Part shown: positions 28,504 to 39,064 of the stretch, one piece after another
How the letters are laid out: each line of letters starts with the position of its first letter
How positions within the stretch are numbered: the first letter of the stretch is position 1
Notes under the pieces: model-generated
What the model saw: only the letters and a program-made list of their open reading frames with translations
Told to the model about the DNA's origin: nothing
The model's database searches: none
Made by a program: the position numbers and the translations under genes
From: Gracilaria gracilis
Taxonomy: Eukaryota; Rhodophyta; Florideophyceae; Gracilariales; Gracilariaceae
NCBI GenBank assembly: GCA_030374805.1
Contig: JARGSG010000017.1
Coordinates: forward strand, 868,001-932,000
Direction: 5' to 3'
Length of the DNA stretch: 64,000 nucleotides

Positions 28504-28768
28504 GCGCTCTCGCGCGTGCGCTGCGCTGTTTGGGTTGCACGCGGCGAAACGAGAGAGGCCCGAGTCGGGCGTAAACGCAGCTAGCGCCGCACGCGCCGGT
28601 TCATGCGCCCCACAGCGGCGCCGGCCGACAAACGCAGCACGCTCCCAACGTTGCTCGCAGCAGCGCGTTTGTTGTTGCTGCTCTCATTGTGCGCGTCTAT
28701 CTAGTCTTACATTCGTACGTGTCGGCGCCGCACTGCGCGCAGCTGTTGCAGTTGCGGCGCGCGCAACC
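28290..28768. other. Divergent gap with an (AG)n run
   Basis: This 479-bp gap lies between two divergently transcribed genes. It contains GTAGATATCTAC (about 28380) and an (AG)15 run at 28472-28501. The GC content rises sharply from about 28500 onward. Confidence 0.5.
28472..28501 (+). repeat. (AG)n microsatellite
   Basis: An uninterrupted AG dinucleotide run of about 15 units. Confidence 0.9.
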
Positions 28769-29822
28769 ATGTTCTGGACTTGGATTCCGATCGTGTTGTG
28801 TTGTGGCGCGCTGCTGTGCTTCACCTTGGTGGTACGCGTGCGCTCGTCCATTCAGAAATACGCCGACGACCTTCGTAACGTGATGCGCGACATGCAGTTG
28901 CAGACGCAGCAACTCACAAAAGTGAGAGAGGTAACTTATATATATATATATCACACTACACAACACAAATACAAGTAGTGAATGCTAACTGACGCGCAAA
29001 ACCGTGTGTGTAACCGACCGTACGCGCTGTATGTGCGCACAGGCGGCTCGAGAATCGAACAACGAATCGCTGCGAAGAGCTTCCGAGTTGAAGCAACTGC
29101 GTTCCACAATACAAACGCTCACAAACCAATTGCAGCAAGCAACGGACGCCAAACAGGCGTTGAAACTTTCACTACGCGCCGCGCAAGACGTGATGAGCGA
29201 GCTGCGTAGGAAGCTAGCGCGCTCCGAAGCGCGCTGCAAAAAGCTGCAAGCCGACGTCAAGGCAGCCTCTCTCACCAGGTGGGAACTGCTAAGCAAGCTG
29301 CACACCGACACCACGCAACGTCTGGCCGCAATCCACCAGCTGCGACAACCACAAAACCCGCCGCTGTTAAGAGACGCCAGCTCACCGCCGTCGCGACAGC
29401 TGTCGGAGCACTCCATTTCGCCCATGCCAATGCCAAAAAGCCCCAGCGAGTCGTGTCTGCTGTCGCTGCGCCCCGATCTCACCGTGGGCGACGACGACGA
29501 CCACGACGACGACGACGACGACGACGACTGGCACTTGGACGAAATAGCGCTCGGACGCAGCGCATTGACACGCGGCGCAGGCAGTGCGACCATGACGACC
29601 ACGACGGGTGAAAGACGGCAGGATGTACCGCTGTCACTTTTGCGAACACCGTGGCTCGACTCGATGGGGTGCGGCAGCGACGGCGACGCGGAGCGCAGCG
29701 GCAGCCTGGCCAACGCGCTGCAGACGCGGCCCGAGGCGGGCGGCTCCCGGCTGGTGGCGCGCAGCGGCGTGAGCGGCAGCAGCGACGCGCGCAGTCACAG
29801 CAGGCGCTTGGACAGGATTTGA
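28769..29822 (+). CDS. Membrane-anchored coiled-coil protein, two exons
   Basis: Exon 1 (28769-28930) and exon 2 (29043-29822) join across a 112-bp intron, giving about 313 residues. An alternative donor at 28922 would remove three codons in frame. The N-terminus is one hydrophobic segment (W-I-P-I-V-L-C-C-G-A-L-L-C-F-T-L-V-V). A long coiled coil follows (about 25-165, rich in Leu, Gln, Arg and Lys heptads), then a Ser/Pro-rich region and an Asp run encoded by GAC repeats at about 29490-29529. The domain order suggests a tether on an organelle membrane; no family is recognised. Its last 28 bases overlap the end of the NAA40 gene on the other strand. Confidence 0.7.
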
Positions 29823-30511
29823 TAGCCGGTGTGATGGAAGCCGTACTCGGTGGGGCAGGTGCGGTCGGTGACGTAGTGCAGCTTGTGGCGGTAAAGGTGC
29901 AGCGCGGCGGCGTTGGCACAAAACACGGTGAGCACGATGTGCGGGATGTGCAGCGCCGTGCACAGCGCCTCGGCGTAGCGCATGAGCGCGGCGGCGATGC
30001 CGCGGCCGCGGAAACGCGCGCGCACAAACAGCTCGTAAACGTACATGACGGCGCGTCGCTCGTCCACGTCCCAGCGAAAGGCCAGAAAGGCCACGCGCTC
30101 GGGCGGCGCCACTCCGCCGTGCTGGCTCACGACCAGGAAGCGCTGGCGCGCGTGGCGGAATTGACGGCGCTTCTCGCGCCGGTTCCACGGCAGTTGCGAG
30201 CGCTCGTACAGCGGGCGCAGCTCGTGTTCCACGCTGTTGAGCATCCACGCGCGCAGCGCGCGCGGCGCGCACGCGGCGGTGTGCAGCGCGACGCGCAGAC
30301 GGCATGGCTCGTCGGGCGGCGGCGCCGCCGCCGCCGCCAGCTGCAGACGGTCCGACAGCGCGCACTCGCGCTGCGGATCGCGCACGGCCGCCGCCTCGCG
30401 AATGAGCGCGCGCACCGCCGCCGGCGCGGCGGACAGCGACGACGCGTCCGACGAACAGTCGGACGAAGACGACGACGACGACGACGATGACGATGCGGAC
30501 GACGACGACAT
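29795..30511 (-). CDS. NAA40: N-alpha-acetyltransferase 40 (NatD) homologue
   Basis: The 238-residue, intronless protein has a Ser-rich N-terminus and a GNAT domain from about residue 100. The domain includes Y-V-Y-E-L-F-V, the acetyl-CoA loop R-F-R-G-R-G-I-A, L-T-V-F-C-A-N-A-A-A-L-H-L-Y and the C-terminal Y-Q-I-L-S-K-R. The L-T-V-F-x-x-N and Y-x-I-L-S-(K/R) segments are characteristic of NAA40, which acetylates the N-termini of histones H2A and H4. The gene converges on the coiled-coil gene with a 28-bp coding overlap, and is very GC-rich like its neighbours. Confidence 0.82.
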   Translation of the reverse strand: MSSSSASSSSSSSSSSSDCSSDASSLSAAPAAVRALIREAAAVRDPQRECALSDRLQLAAAAAPPPDEPCRLRVALHTAACAPRALRAWMLNSVEHELRPLYERSQLPWNRREKRRQFRHARQRFLVVSQHGGVAPPERVAFLAFRWDVDERRAVMYVYELFVRARFRGRGIAAALMRYAEALCTALHIPHIVLTVFCANAAALHLYRHKLHYVTDRTCPTEYGFHHTGYQILSKRLL

Positions 30512-30938
30512 GGATTAAATTAATGGGGCGCGAGCAGAGCGCGCAGGTGAGCGGCGAAAGCGTCGGCGATGCAGCGGCGGCGCTGAATTGCGCGCGCGCG
30601 CAGCTTTGCGGGCCGTTGCAGCGGCGAGCGGCACAGGCGCGTGGCAGCGCGCCACGTCGCGCGGCGGCGCGCCACGGCGCGCTGTAAACGAGCGCGCGCC
30701 GTATTTATAGCCGTTCGGCCACGTCGTGACGGCGCGCCGTTCACCAACGGCCCGTTGGCAACGGGTGAGCGCCAGCGGCGGTGCGCGTCGCGCCGCGCCC
30801 AATGTGCGCGTGCGGCGCGCGCCGCCGCGCGTTCCGCACCGCGCCGCGCGCACAAAAGCGCCGCGCCGTGCGTCCACCTGCCGCTGCCGCCATCGCGCGT
30901 CCGCCATCGCCCGTTGTTCTTCCTCCTCCCCCCCCCAC

Positions 30939-31755
30939 ATGGCGTGCCCTTCCTCCTCCTCGCACAAGCTCAGCATCTCGTTCCTGTTGGACCCCGCGCC
31001 CGCGCCCGCGTGGCAATCGCCGTCGCGCTCGCCGCCGCCGCCGCCGCCTCCGCCTCCGCCGCCACCGCTGCCAGCGCTGGCGCCGCTGCCAGCGCTGGGC
31101 GCCACCGGGCTGCCGCGCGGCGGGTCGCCCTCGCTGAGCGATCTGACGCGCACGGGCGCGCTCTCGGACGCGTCGTCGCCGCCGCCACCACCACCACCAC
31201 CACCGGCGCCGCCGCTGCTGCCGCCGTGCGTGCGCGGCGCGCTGCCGCCGCGCGCAACGCTCAAGACAGGCGGCGGCGGCGGCGACGGCAGCGCGTGCCA
31301 GCTGTGCGCGTTCCAGGCGCGCGACGCGCAATCGCTGGCGGCGCACGGGCGGAGCGCGCACGGGCACAAGCCGTTCGCATGCTCGCTGTGCCACAAGCGG
31401 TTTGCGGAGCGCGGAAACGCCAACAAGCACTACCGCGTGGCGCATCTGAACGAGCGCAAGCACCGCTGCGCGCGCTGCGGCAAGAGCTTCCCGTTTCGCG
31501 ACGGGCTCAAGCGGCACGTGGCCATGGTGCATCTGAATCAGCGCCCGTTCCAATGCACGGAGTGCATGTGCCCGGGCGGGCCGCACGCGCCGCAGCTGGC
31601 GTGCACGCACGTGTGCGCCATGCGCTTCAAGCAGAAGAGCCATCGCCGCCGCCACATCCTCAGCGTGCACCACTCGGTGGGAAAGCTGCGGCGCGCGTCG
31701 GGCGCCGCGCTTGCAAGCAGCTCGTCCACGTGCACCGCGCGCACTGCGGCGCACT

Positions 31756-31788
<33 letters not shown>

Positions 31789-31811
31789 GGTTGAACGAGT
31801 CGCGGTCGTGA
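30939..31811 (+). CDS. C2H2 zinc-finger protein
   Basis: About 290 residues from ATG 30939; the frame is open further upstream (to 30726) but that part is Arg/Ala-rich and unconvincing. The first 120 residues are Pro/Ser-rich. Four C2H2-like units follow: C-Q-L-C-A-F..., F-A-C-S-L-C-H-K-R-F, H-R-C-A-R-C-G-K-S-F and a longer irregular one beginning F-Q-C-T-E-C. A Ser-run ends the protein. A nuclear transcription factor is likely. A run of nine C's ends 2 bp before the ATG. Confidence 0.75.
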
Positions 31812-31942
31812 AAGTGTACTGTAAAAAAACAATTCACAACTACGCACGCTGCGCGCCATCAGCTGCACGCAGCTGACGGTTCTTTTTTTTTTTAAGCGCG
31901 TGCGCGTTGCGTTTATCCGCGCGCTACAACATCTGACATGTG

Positions 31943-32923
31943 TCAGTCATTAATGGCGCCGTGCACGCGCGCGCGCCCATACGCCTCGCTGCTGATGGGC
32001 GCGTATTTGGCGCCCTCTCCCGGCGCAATCAAGCTCGGGTGCGGCTCAATGACGCAGCGCTTGTCCGGGTCGAGGAACATGGCGACGGAGTAGCGGCTGC
32101 GCGCGGCGACATCGGCGTCGCTCACCACGACGCGGTGCGGCGTGGCGCGCCACGCGTCGTTGCTAACGCGCGCCAGCAACGCGCCCACCGTGACGACGAC
32201 GGCGCCTGGCGGCGGCGGCGGCACGTACAGCCACTGGTCGGCGTGCGGCGCGCGCACCTGTAAGCCGCGCGCGTCGCAGAACAGCAGCGTGAACAGCCCG
32301 TAGTCGGTGTGCTCGCCGACGCGAATGGGCGCGTGCTGGTGGCGCTCGCCCGTGCTGACGCCGCGCTCGAACGGCGTGGGCGGGTAGTGTATCATACGCA
32401 GCGTGGCTGCATCCAGGCGCTGCAGCATGTCGCACAGGTGGTTTGGTGGCAGACCGAGCGCCAGCGCGCACGCCACGCTGAAGCGGCGGCCGATCTGGGC
32501 CATGCAGCTGTAGAATTGGTGACAGTGGCGCTCAAAGTGCGGCGGGAAACCGTCAAAGCATAGCGGGTACTCGGCGGGGTTTTTGAAGTTGTACGCCTCC
32601 TTGAGGTCGGCGGCTCGCTGGCGGTTGAGCGTCTCGGCGCCGGGCGCAATGTAGCCGTAGTTGGTGCGCTTGCAGAGGCGCTGCAGACGCGACAGCTTGT
32701 GCGACAGCGGCAGCGAGAACAGCTGGCGCGACAGCTGCCACATGCGCTGCAGCTGCGGCTCGGGCACGCGCACATTGCACAGGTGTAGCACGCCGTGCGT
32801 GCGCAGCGCCGCGTCGACGTGCGCCGCCGCCGCCGCCTGCGCCTCCGTCACGTGCTGCAGCGGCTCGTGCAGCGGCAGCGTAGCGAACGGCGAGAAATCC
32901 ACGCGCGCCACCTGCGCTGACAT
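31943..32923 (-). CDS. 2-oxoglutarate/Fe(II)-dependent oxygenase (isopenicillin-N-synthase-like)
   Basis: The 326-residue, intronless protein has a DIOX_N-like N-terminal half (T-H-G-V-L-H-L at about 42-48) and the oxygenase core. The iron ligands are visible as H205-x-D207 in G-E-H-T-D-Y-G and H263 in T-P-H-R-V; R277 in R-Y-S-V is the 2-oxoglutarate-binding residue. Length and order match the plant/fungal GA-oxidase and IPNS superfamily. The substrate cannot be told from sequence. The protein is cytosolic by appearance, with no targeting signal. Confidence 0.88.
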   Translation of the reverse strand: MSAQVARVDFSPFATLPLHEPLQHVTEAQAAAAAHVDAALRTHGVLHLCNVRVPEPQLQRMWQLSRQLFSLPLSHKLSRLQRLCKRTNYGYIAPGAETLNRQRAADLKEAYNFKNPAEYPLCFDGFPPHFERHCHQFYSCMAQIGRRFSVACALALGLPPNHLCDMLQRLDAATLRMIHYPPTPFERGVSTGERHQHAPIRVGEHTDYGLFTLLFCDARGLQVRAPHADQWLYVPPPPPGAVVVTVGALLARVSNDAWRATPHRVVVSDADVAARSRYSVAMFLDPDKRCVIEPHPSLIAPGEGAKYAPISSEAYGRARVHGAIND

Positions 32924-33252
32924 GATATTGTGCGTTTGTTGTTGTTGTGTTCAACCAAACTTTAGTTGCCCATCGGCCTCGTCCTTCTTAACATGTTAAA
33001 CCGCCAGTCGCTTCCACCGTACAGTATTGTGTATTGTGTACGTGTACACCTTTAAACTTACACGTATGTGTGCGTTGTACAGCACATACACGTCGTACAC
33101 GTGCGTGGCAATACATAATTGGCGCGCACACACAAGCAAAAAATAGATAACTGTAGATACACATCAATTTGAAGAGGAGAGAGCACGGTTTCAGTTTACA
33201 GCTGCGCCGTATCTATGATGTGATAACAATACAACAAAAAGCAGCTGTTTTG

Positions 33253-33278
33253 GTGTGTGTGTGTGTGTGTGTGTGTGA
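33253..33278 (+). repeat. (GT)n microsatellite
   Basis: A run of about 13 GT units. Confidence 0.9.
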
Positions 33279-33534
33279 TCATCACGATGGCATGATCATC
33301 ACGATGGCGATCAACGGCGTGCAATGTGTTGCAAGTTATCGAATGCATGTGTGACGGCTCGCTACGATATGATATCATATACCAACGGTAGATACAAACG
33401 TTCAAACTTTTCAACAGCCGCCGTTTTCGGCCACCCGCTGCTCGCACCAGCGCGCCTTATCATACTTTGCGTACGTGCGATGCGGTTGGTACTACAGTAC
33501 AAATCGGCGCATACTGTGGCGCCTGCGCGGCGCG

Positions 33535-33535
<1 letters not shown>

Positions 33536-33584
<49 letters not shown>

Positions 33585-33594
33585 GCCGCCACCG
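33536..33594 (+). repeat. (CCG)n trinucleotide repeat
   Basis: About 19 CCG/CCA units, not in a supported gene. The Ala- and Arg-rich frames across it are by-products of the repeat. Confidence 0.85.
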
Positions 33595-34166
33595 CGCGCC
33601 CAATTTACACCGCCTCAATAATAAAGAGCAACTGCGCGACGCGCAGCTTGATCAACTCGCGCCATCAATGGTGGCGACGCCATCTACGGTGTAACCTTAG
33701 CGTTTATATAATTTTTGTTTTTCTGCGCTCAGCTCCGTTGCGCCCAAAAAGCACGCGACTGCTTTATGGCAGCACAGTCTGCTGAGCAGAGCCGCGAGCT
33801 CACAGCGCACGCGCACGCTAGTGAAAAGCATGGTTTACCGGTGCGCGCCGTTGCTCCGTTTGAGTGGCGCCTGTTTTTCTTTGTTGCTCTTCAAGCTTAA
33901 ATAACAGTTGATGAGTGTGAATGACGCAGGGAAAGGGAGGCAACGTTTTGTCTCTTGTGGCGTAATTTGGCGTACTTGCGCACAGCGTCACACGCAGCGC
34001 TCAAAACAGTGATGTGTACTCATTTTGTGCCAAAAGCTGCTCGTGCTCGCAGCCGTTCGCGCAAGCTGAGCGTCTGCGAGAAAGTATCAATGCAGTGATA
34101 AGGTTATATTTTATCATAGCGCAGCAAATCAACAAAATCAACCGACGCTCAGCCACGCCGCCGTGG

Positions 34167-34185
34167 TACCAACGGTACCTTCGTA
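34167..34185. promoter_or_regulatory. Composite box: both recurring motifs overlapping
   Basis: TACCAACGGTACCTTCGTA joins the 11-mer and the 10-mer through a shared TA. It lies 741 bp upstream of the membrane-lipase ATG. Confidence 0.5.
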
Positions 34186-34207
34186 TGATAACATGCTCCA
34201 ACGCACT

Positions 34208-34250
34208 GCGCTCTGCGCTCTGCGCTCTGCGCTCTGCGCTCTGCGCTCTG
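34208..34250 (+). repeat. GCGCTCT tandem repeat
   Basis: Six head-to-tail copies of the 7-mer GCGCTCT, beginning shortly after the TACCAACGGTACCTTCGTA composite box. Confidence 0.85.
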
Positions 34251-34925
34251 CGCGCTCTGCTCGCGCTCGCGACCGCCGCTCACGTGGCAGAGCTGTCTGC
34301 TGTTGATTCAGCACTTTGGGCGTGCGCCCCAACAAAGGGCGCAAACGCGCGCAAAGTGCGAACGTACGGCCGCCCAATTACACCGGCGCCGTTCGCACGC
34401 GCGCCACACACGCGCGCCGCCGCGCCACCAACACGCCTTATTTGGGTGCGCGTTGCGCGCGCACACACGTAACGCGCGCGCGCGCGCTGCGCGCTCCTGC
34501 CGCTGTAGTCCGCCGCGTCGCACCCGCCGCAGCTGCGCACGCAGCCTTCCGCCTGTGTGTGTGTCCTCTTCGTACTGTACATAGATAGAGCTACGCGCGT
34601 CGATTGTGCGCGCCGCACCCCCCCCCCCCCCCACCCCTCACCCCTTTAGCGCCGCCCGTGTCTTGCGTTTTGCTCTTTGCCCGACCTGCCCCCCCCCCGT
34701 CCACCCTGTTCACCGTGCCGCCACCACCGCAACCCCCCCCCCCCCCCCCCACTCTTACGTCCTCCTCCTCTTCCTCCTCCTCCTGTTGCTCCTCCTCCTG
34801 TTGCTCCTCCCTCGCCTCCCCTCGCCTCCCCTTCCCCTCAGTCTCTGCTGTGCAACCGTCGTGTCGCCCCGTTTCACGTATCGTGTCCTGCGCCACGTGC
34901 TTCAACGCCCTTGTCTTACGCCGTC

Positions 34926-37900
34926 ATGGACGACTGGAATGACTTTGGCGCCGTTCCCCCCCCAAACCCTCGCCACCTGCCACCGTCGCAGCCCGACTTT
35001 TACGAGCCGCCCCCGCGCTCCCCCGCCGCCAGCTCCGTCTCCGAATCCTCCGTCGCCAACTTTGACGATGAAGACGACGACGACCCCGACCACCGCTCAA
35101 CCTCCTCCATAACGCAGCGCTCCGTCAGCCCCACCGCGCCCTCAATCTCCACCTCCGTCGCCAGCACCACCACGCGCGACCGCTCCTTCCTGCCCTCCTT
35201 CCCCTTCCTCAAGCCGCGCCGCGACCGCACCACCGCGTCGTCGGAGGACAGCATGCTCGCCGCCCTTCGCTCCGAGCACCCCGATCGCGTCGTGGACGCC
35301 GTCAACGATCAAATCTCCGCCGGCTCCGAGTCCGACACCCATGAGCCCCAATCCGTGCGCATGCCGCCCACCAACAGGCCCACCACCCTCAACCCGCCCG
35401 TGCGTGACCCCAGTCACCGCCTCGATGTGGAGGACCCCAATCCGCCCATGCTGCCGCGCCATGGCGATCTCGATGATGTTCCGGATAACTACGAGTTGAA
35501 CAGTGAGGGTTTTCGTTTACCGCCCATGTCATCCGATTCTTCCGATGGTGGCCCGTCCCTCGTCACCAGTTCCTTGCTGCGCCATCCCGACAAGACATAT
35601 ATCAAGCTCGAAGTCATCTCTGCAAAGGAGGTTCGATCGTTGCTCGTCTTTTTCAACTGGTTTATCGTTGCCGCCTTTTTGTACACCATCCTGCTTTTGA
35701 TTGCGGCCAACACTGTGCACAAGCACCCCAACGAAATGCCTATTGCACCCCAGTACCTCAGCGAGGAGCAGAAGGACGCAGCAAGACAAGTTCCAATACT
35801 GCTTCAACCATTAACACGCACATTTTCCGATTTCCCTTTCGATCCACCATCCGCCGCATCACCGCTCTATGCAACCTTCTCGTCAGACCGCCACCCTCCT
35901 CACGAGCAACTCACTCATTCCCGTAATCTGAAACTTTCTTCAACAGTTCAACGCCTCCACCTAGCCGCCAACGCGTTTTCTTCAACCACTCGTCAAGTAC
36001 AGGACCCATCCGCTGCGCCGGCGCCAGGCGGCGCTGTGCTCGGCGGTGAACCAGGTGAAGACGTTGACCCAGATGCTCTTACTTTTCCAACGGGTGAGAT
36101 TGACTCGTCGAATCTGAGCGATGATCAGTTGCTCTTTTTGGTGCAAGAATGGCAATCAGTATTGCCCAGGGCGTACAAACTTGTGAGCCATTTCTCCAAC
36201 CTGTTTCTTGCCATTTTCTTTTTCGCACTCAGTATCTTGTTCGCCATTCGCGTCTTCTCCGAAGGAAAGCGTAGGACTACTCATGAACAGTTGTGGGTTT
36301 TGGGCTTGCTGTTGTCCACATCTTTGTACTTCTCTGCGTTTGAAAGCGTTATTCGTGTTTTTGAAGACTTGGCCAAAGATGTTCACGAAAAGTTCGAAGC
36401 ATGGGTGTTTCGTATTGAAGATGTGTTCACGATTCTCAGAGAGGCGTCGTTTTCCGTGGTTACATTCTTTTACGTGTGGGCCAATATACATTCATACAGA
36501 ATCCTTGACCCACTTAAGAGGCTCACGTTTAGGGGGTTCTACCTCCCCAAACTTTTGATTCTCACGCCTCTGACCATCTTCATGGCTGTCACCTACAAGG
36601 TGATCCCGGTGTTGTTAACTGAATTACCGCTCATGGCAGCACCGGTTTTCGCTTTTCTGTTCAGTGACTTCAGGATCATTCCTGCTTTGCGAGCCGAGTT
36701 GGCTGCAGCTATCGTGAAGAGTGTGATCGACCTGATTTGCTTTGTATCATTGTTTTCGAAGCCAAGAAAACATTCAAGGTTTTGGAAGATGCACCGTACA
36801 TGAAGCATCGTACCAAGCGTGTCGGTTTTCGTTTTTTCCTTTACATCAATTTCGTGTTCTATATCCTGTTTTTCATGCTGCAGTTTATGCTCCTATTTGG
36901 CAAACCGAAAGGCGATATCTACGTCACCCTCAGCCCGACAGTAACCCCAGTGAGGGCAGATCTGTTTCACTATTGGACTGTGGGGCCGAATATACTTATT
37001 ACCGGCTATGTACTGATCACTGCGTACGTGCATCTTCCTTGGACATCCGTTGGCGTAATTAAAGGCTGGTTTGTGCAGTCCAAACTCGGAAAGTCAAGTT
37101 CAACGTGGTCAAGAAGGAGCGGAGAGGACTCAGATGGTATGACGTCAGTGACGCGATCTGCGGACGATGACATCACACGCAGTACGATTGCAAAGAAGAC
37201 AATCTGGGGTGCAGATCATTGGATGGGTGACGATGACTCGCCCAGCTCTTTGGACAATGATACTGAATTGCAGCAACAGATTGTAGAACCTGTGACGTAT
37301 CGAATGAGGGAGTCCAAGGACCACCTCCAAATCAAGGCAAACTGTTTCACTATGCAAACACATGTGATTATGTTTAACTTTGCATGGTATGTGTACTACT
37401 ATGGTACTGCGAAGTTTGAAAAATTCCGGCCAAAGGAGAACCCGTTGCCGTTCAGCTTCAGAATTCAAACGCATGCAAAATGTGCCGGTACGGACACACA
37501 AGCACTGGTCGTGGATTGCACGGATCGAATTATCGTGACATTCAAGGGAACGACGTCAAAACGCAATGTGCGAACCTCGCTTCATATGAGCCAACATCGG
37601 TTGGCTGAGATTGTGAAGTGGAATTCGAGAGGCGAGGACGAGAGTAGCAGACTGAAGCGGTTGTTTGGGGTACGCTACACGCATGGGAAGGTGCACCGCG
37701 GTTTCGCTCAAGCGTACCTGAGTATTGCTGGGGACATTGTGCGCCACGTGCAGATCCTGCGCGAACAGAAGGTGCGACCGGTGTTCCTGACGGGGCACAG
37801 TCTGGGCGGGGCTCTGGCGACGATATGCAGTCTGGACTTGTGGGTGAAGTTGAACCTGAGCCGGCGGGAGATTTTCGTTTCGACATTCGGCTCGCCGCGA

Positions 37901-38428
37901 GTAGGAAACGTGAACTTCCAAGAGGTGTACGACCAGGTGGTGCCGCTGCACTGGCGCATTGTGGTGGACCCGGACATGATCACGAAGATGCCATTCAGCG
38001 GCTACAAACACGTCGGGAAGAAGGTGGTACTGACGGCGCAGGGAGACATGCTGATCGATCGCACCGCGCTGGAACGACGGCCTTGGACGGGGGAGGCGGC
38101 TGGCTTCGCGTACCACCGGAAGGCGGCATACATGCTGGCGATGCGGGCGTGGTGCACGCGGCACCACGGGATGACGTACACGCCGGTGTTCTGGCCGTTC
38201 CCGGTGCGGCGGGAGGATGAGCGGCGGTTCGCGGCGGCGTTCGAGGAGAGCGAGACGACGGAGCGGGTGGAGATTGCGAACCGGATAGCGTCGATCAACG
38301 CGATGATGGACCAGCTGGGGAAGACGGAGGACGAACGCGTGAACATGGCGGTGGTGGAGAAGTGGGCGCGGCTGACGCGGTACAAGATGCTCAAGGAGCA
38401 GCTGCAGACGCGGCGCGTGGGGCGGTGA
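34926..38428 (+). CDS. Multi-TM protein fused to a class-3 lipase (single frame shift in the reading)
   Basis: Two overlapping frames, 34926-36803 (625 aa) and 36737-38428, together read as one protein of about 1,180 residues. The first has a disordered, acidic and Ser/Pro-rich N-terminus, TM1 (about residue 240), a 150-residue loop, then five TM segments. The second continues with R-F-F-L-Y-I-N-F-V-F-Y-I-L-F-F and one more TM pair. A Lipase_3 domain follows: V-T-F-K-G-T-T, the nucleophile elbow G-H-S-L-G-G-A-L-A (codons 37793 on), D-P-D-M-I-T-K-M-P and a later Y-H-R for the Ser-Asp-His triad. The frame changes by -1 between about 36740 and 36790; this may be a lost base, an assembly error or a very short intron. 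The TM layout (one TM, big loop, seven TMs) recalls Wntless-type proteins, but that is only topology. A membrane-bound lipid hydrolase is the likely role. Confidence 0.7.
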
Positions 38429-39064
38429 TGCGGGAAGAAGCCAAGGACGACAAGTTGACAACAGTTGGTGGGCGCTGTGGGGGTGAACGCCAGCGCGGAG
38501 GTGCAAATAGCTCAGAGTTTGTTATTTATTTATTTATTTATTCATATATAAATATTTTTGTGTGTAAAGAAATGTTCAGTTTGGTCGTATCTACCGTATC
38601 TGTCGCGGGAGCCGGCGGGCGCCGTGACAGCTCGCCGCCGCTGTGCTGCTGCGCGCGCCCTGTTTTTGGGGCTTCCGAGTCGGCGCGTGCCGCTTGCGCT
38701 TGCGTTGGCCGTACTGTACATAAGGTTATCTATCTATGATATATCAGTTGAGCGCCCCGACCGCCCTCCCCCCTCGCGCCCCCTTCCCTCCCCACTCACA
38801 CGCGCTGTTGCCCGGCCCCCGCCGCATCTGTTAGTGAACCTTTACACACACCCCACGCTCCCTCCGCCGCGCCCGTCGTGTGCTGCCCACTGCTCCAAGC
38901 AGTCGTGCTCCCCCTGCGTCGCCTTGTTGTGCGCGCCGCGCTGTCCTCCCGTGCGCTCTGCCCTTGCGCTTGGTTGCCCGTTGCCGTTTGCGTGTTGCCG
39001 CCGCCGCGTTTAACGTCTCCGCCCGCTGCTCGCGTCGTTGCTTCCTCCGCCGCCTGCTGTTCGT
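38429..39064. other. Gap upstream of PH-kinase 1
   Basis: This 636-bp gap holds an AT-rich TTTATTTATTTATTTA stretch (likely 3' end of the lipase gene, about 38521), GTATCTACCGTATCTGT (38586), AAGGTTATCTATCTATGATA (about 38725) and then C-rich leader sequence. No gene is seen. Confidence 0.5.

Larger units (their letters stand above)
32924..34925. other. 2-kb gap with simple repeats and promoter-like boxes
   Basis: No gene is supported. The gap holds (GT)n, (GCC)n and a 7-bp tandem repeat, two TACCAACGGTA copies (33380-33390, 34167-34177), one TACCTTCGTA (34176-34185), and three long C-runs (34618-34632, 34689-34698, 34733-34750) leading to the membrane-lipase start codon. It is the shared upstream region of the oxygenase (-) and the lipase fusion (+). 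Confidence 0.6.

Noticed and set aside
29251-29278. Possible CRISPR or regular-spacer array among the repeats of the window
   Set aside because: All repeats seen are simple-sequence runs, transposon ends or LTRs; no regularly spaced repeats with unique spacers, and the genome is eukaryotic.
29479-31876. Several long Ala/Arg-rich frames on both strands (for example 29651-30490, 30515-31426, 30641-31876, 30741-31868)
   Set aside because: They overlap better-supported genes (NAA40, C2H2 protein, coiled-coil protein). Their composition is what GC-rich coding sequence gives in wrong frames.
34604-35112. Pro/Ser-rich frames starting before the lipase-fusion ATG
   Set aside because: Produced by poly-C and CTCC runs in the upstream region; ATG 34926 gives a sensible N-terminus.
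37556-38506. 316-residue minus-strand frame opposite the lipase domain
   Set aside because: Arg/His/Pro-rich antisense of a clear Lipase_3 domain.
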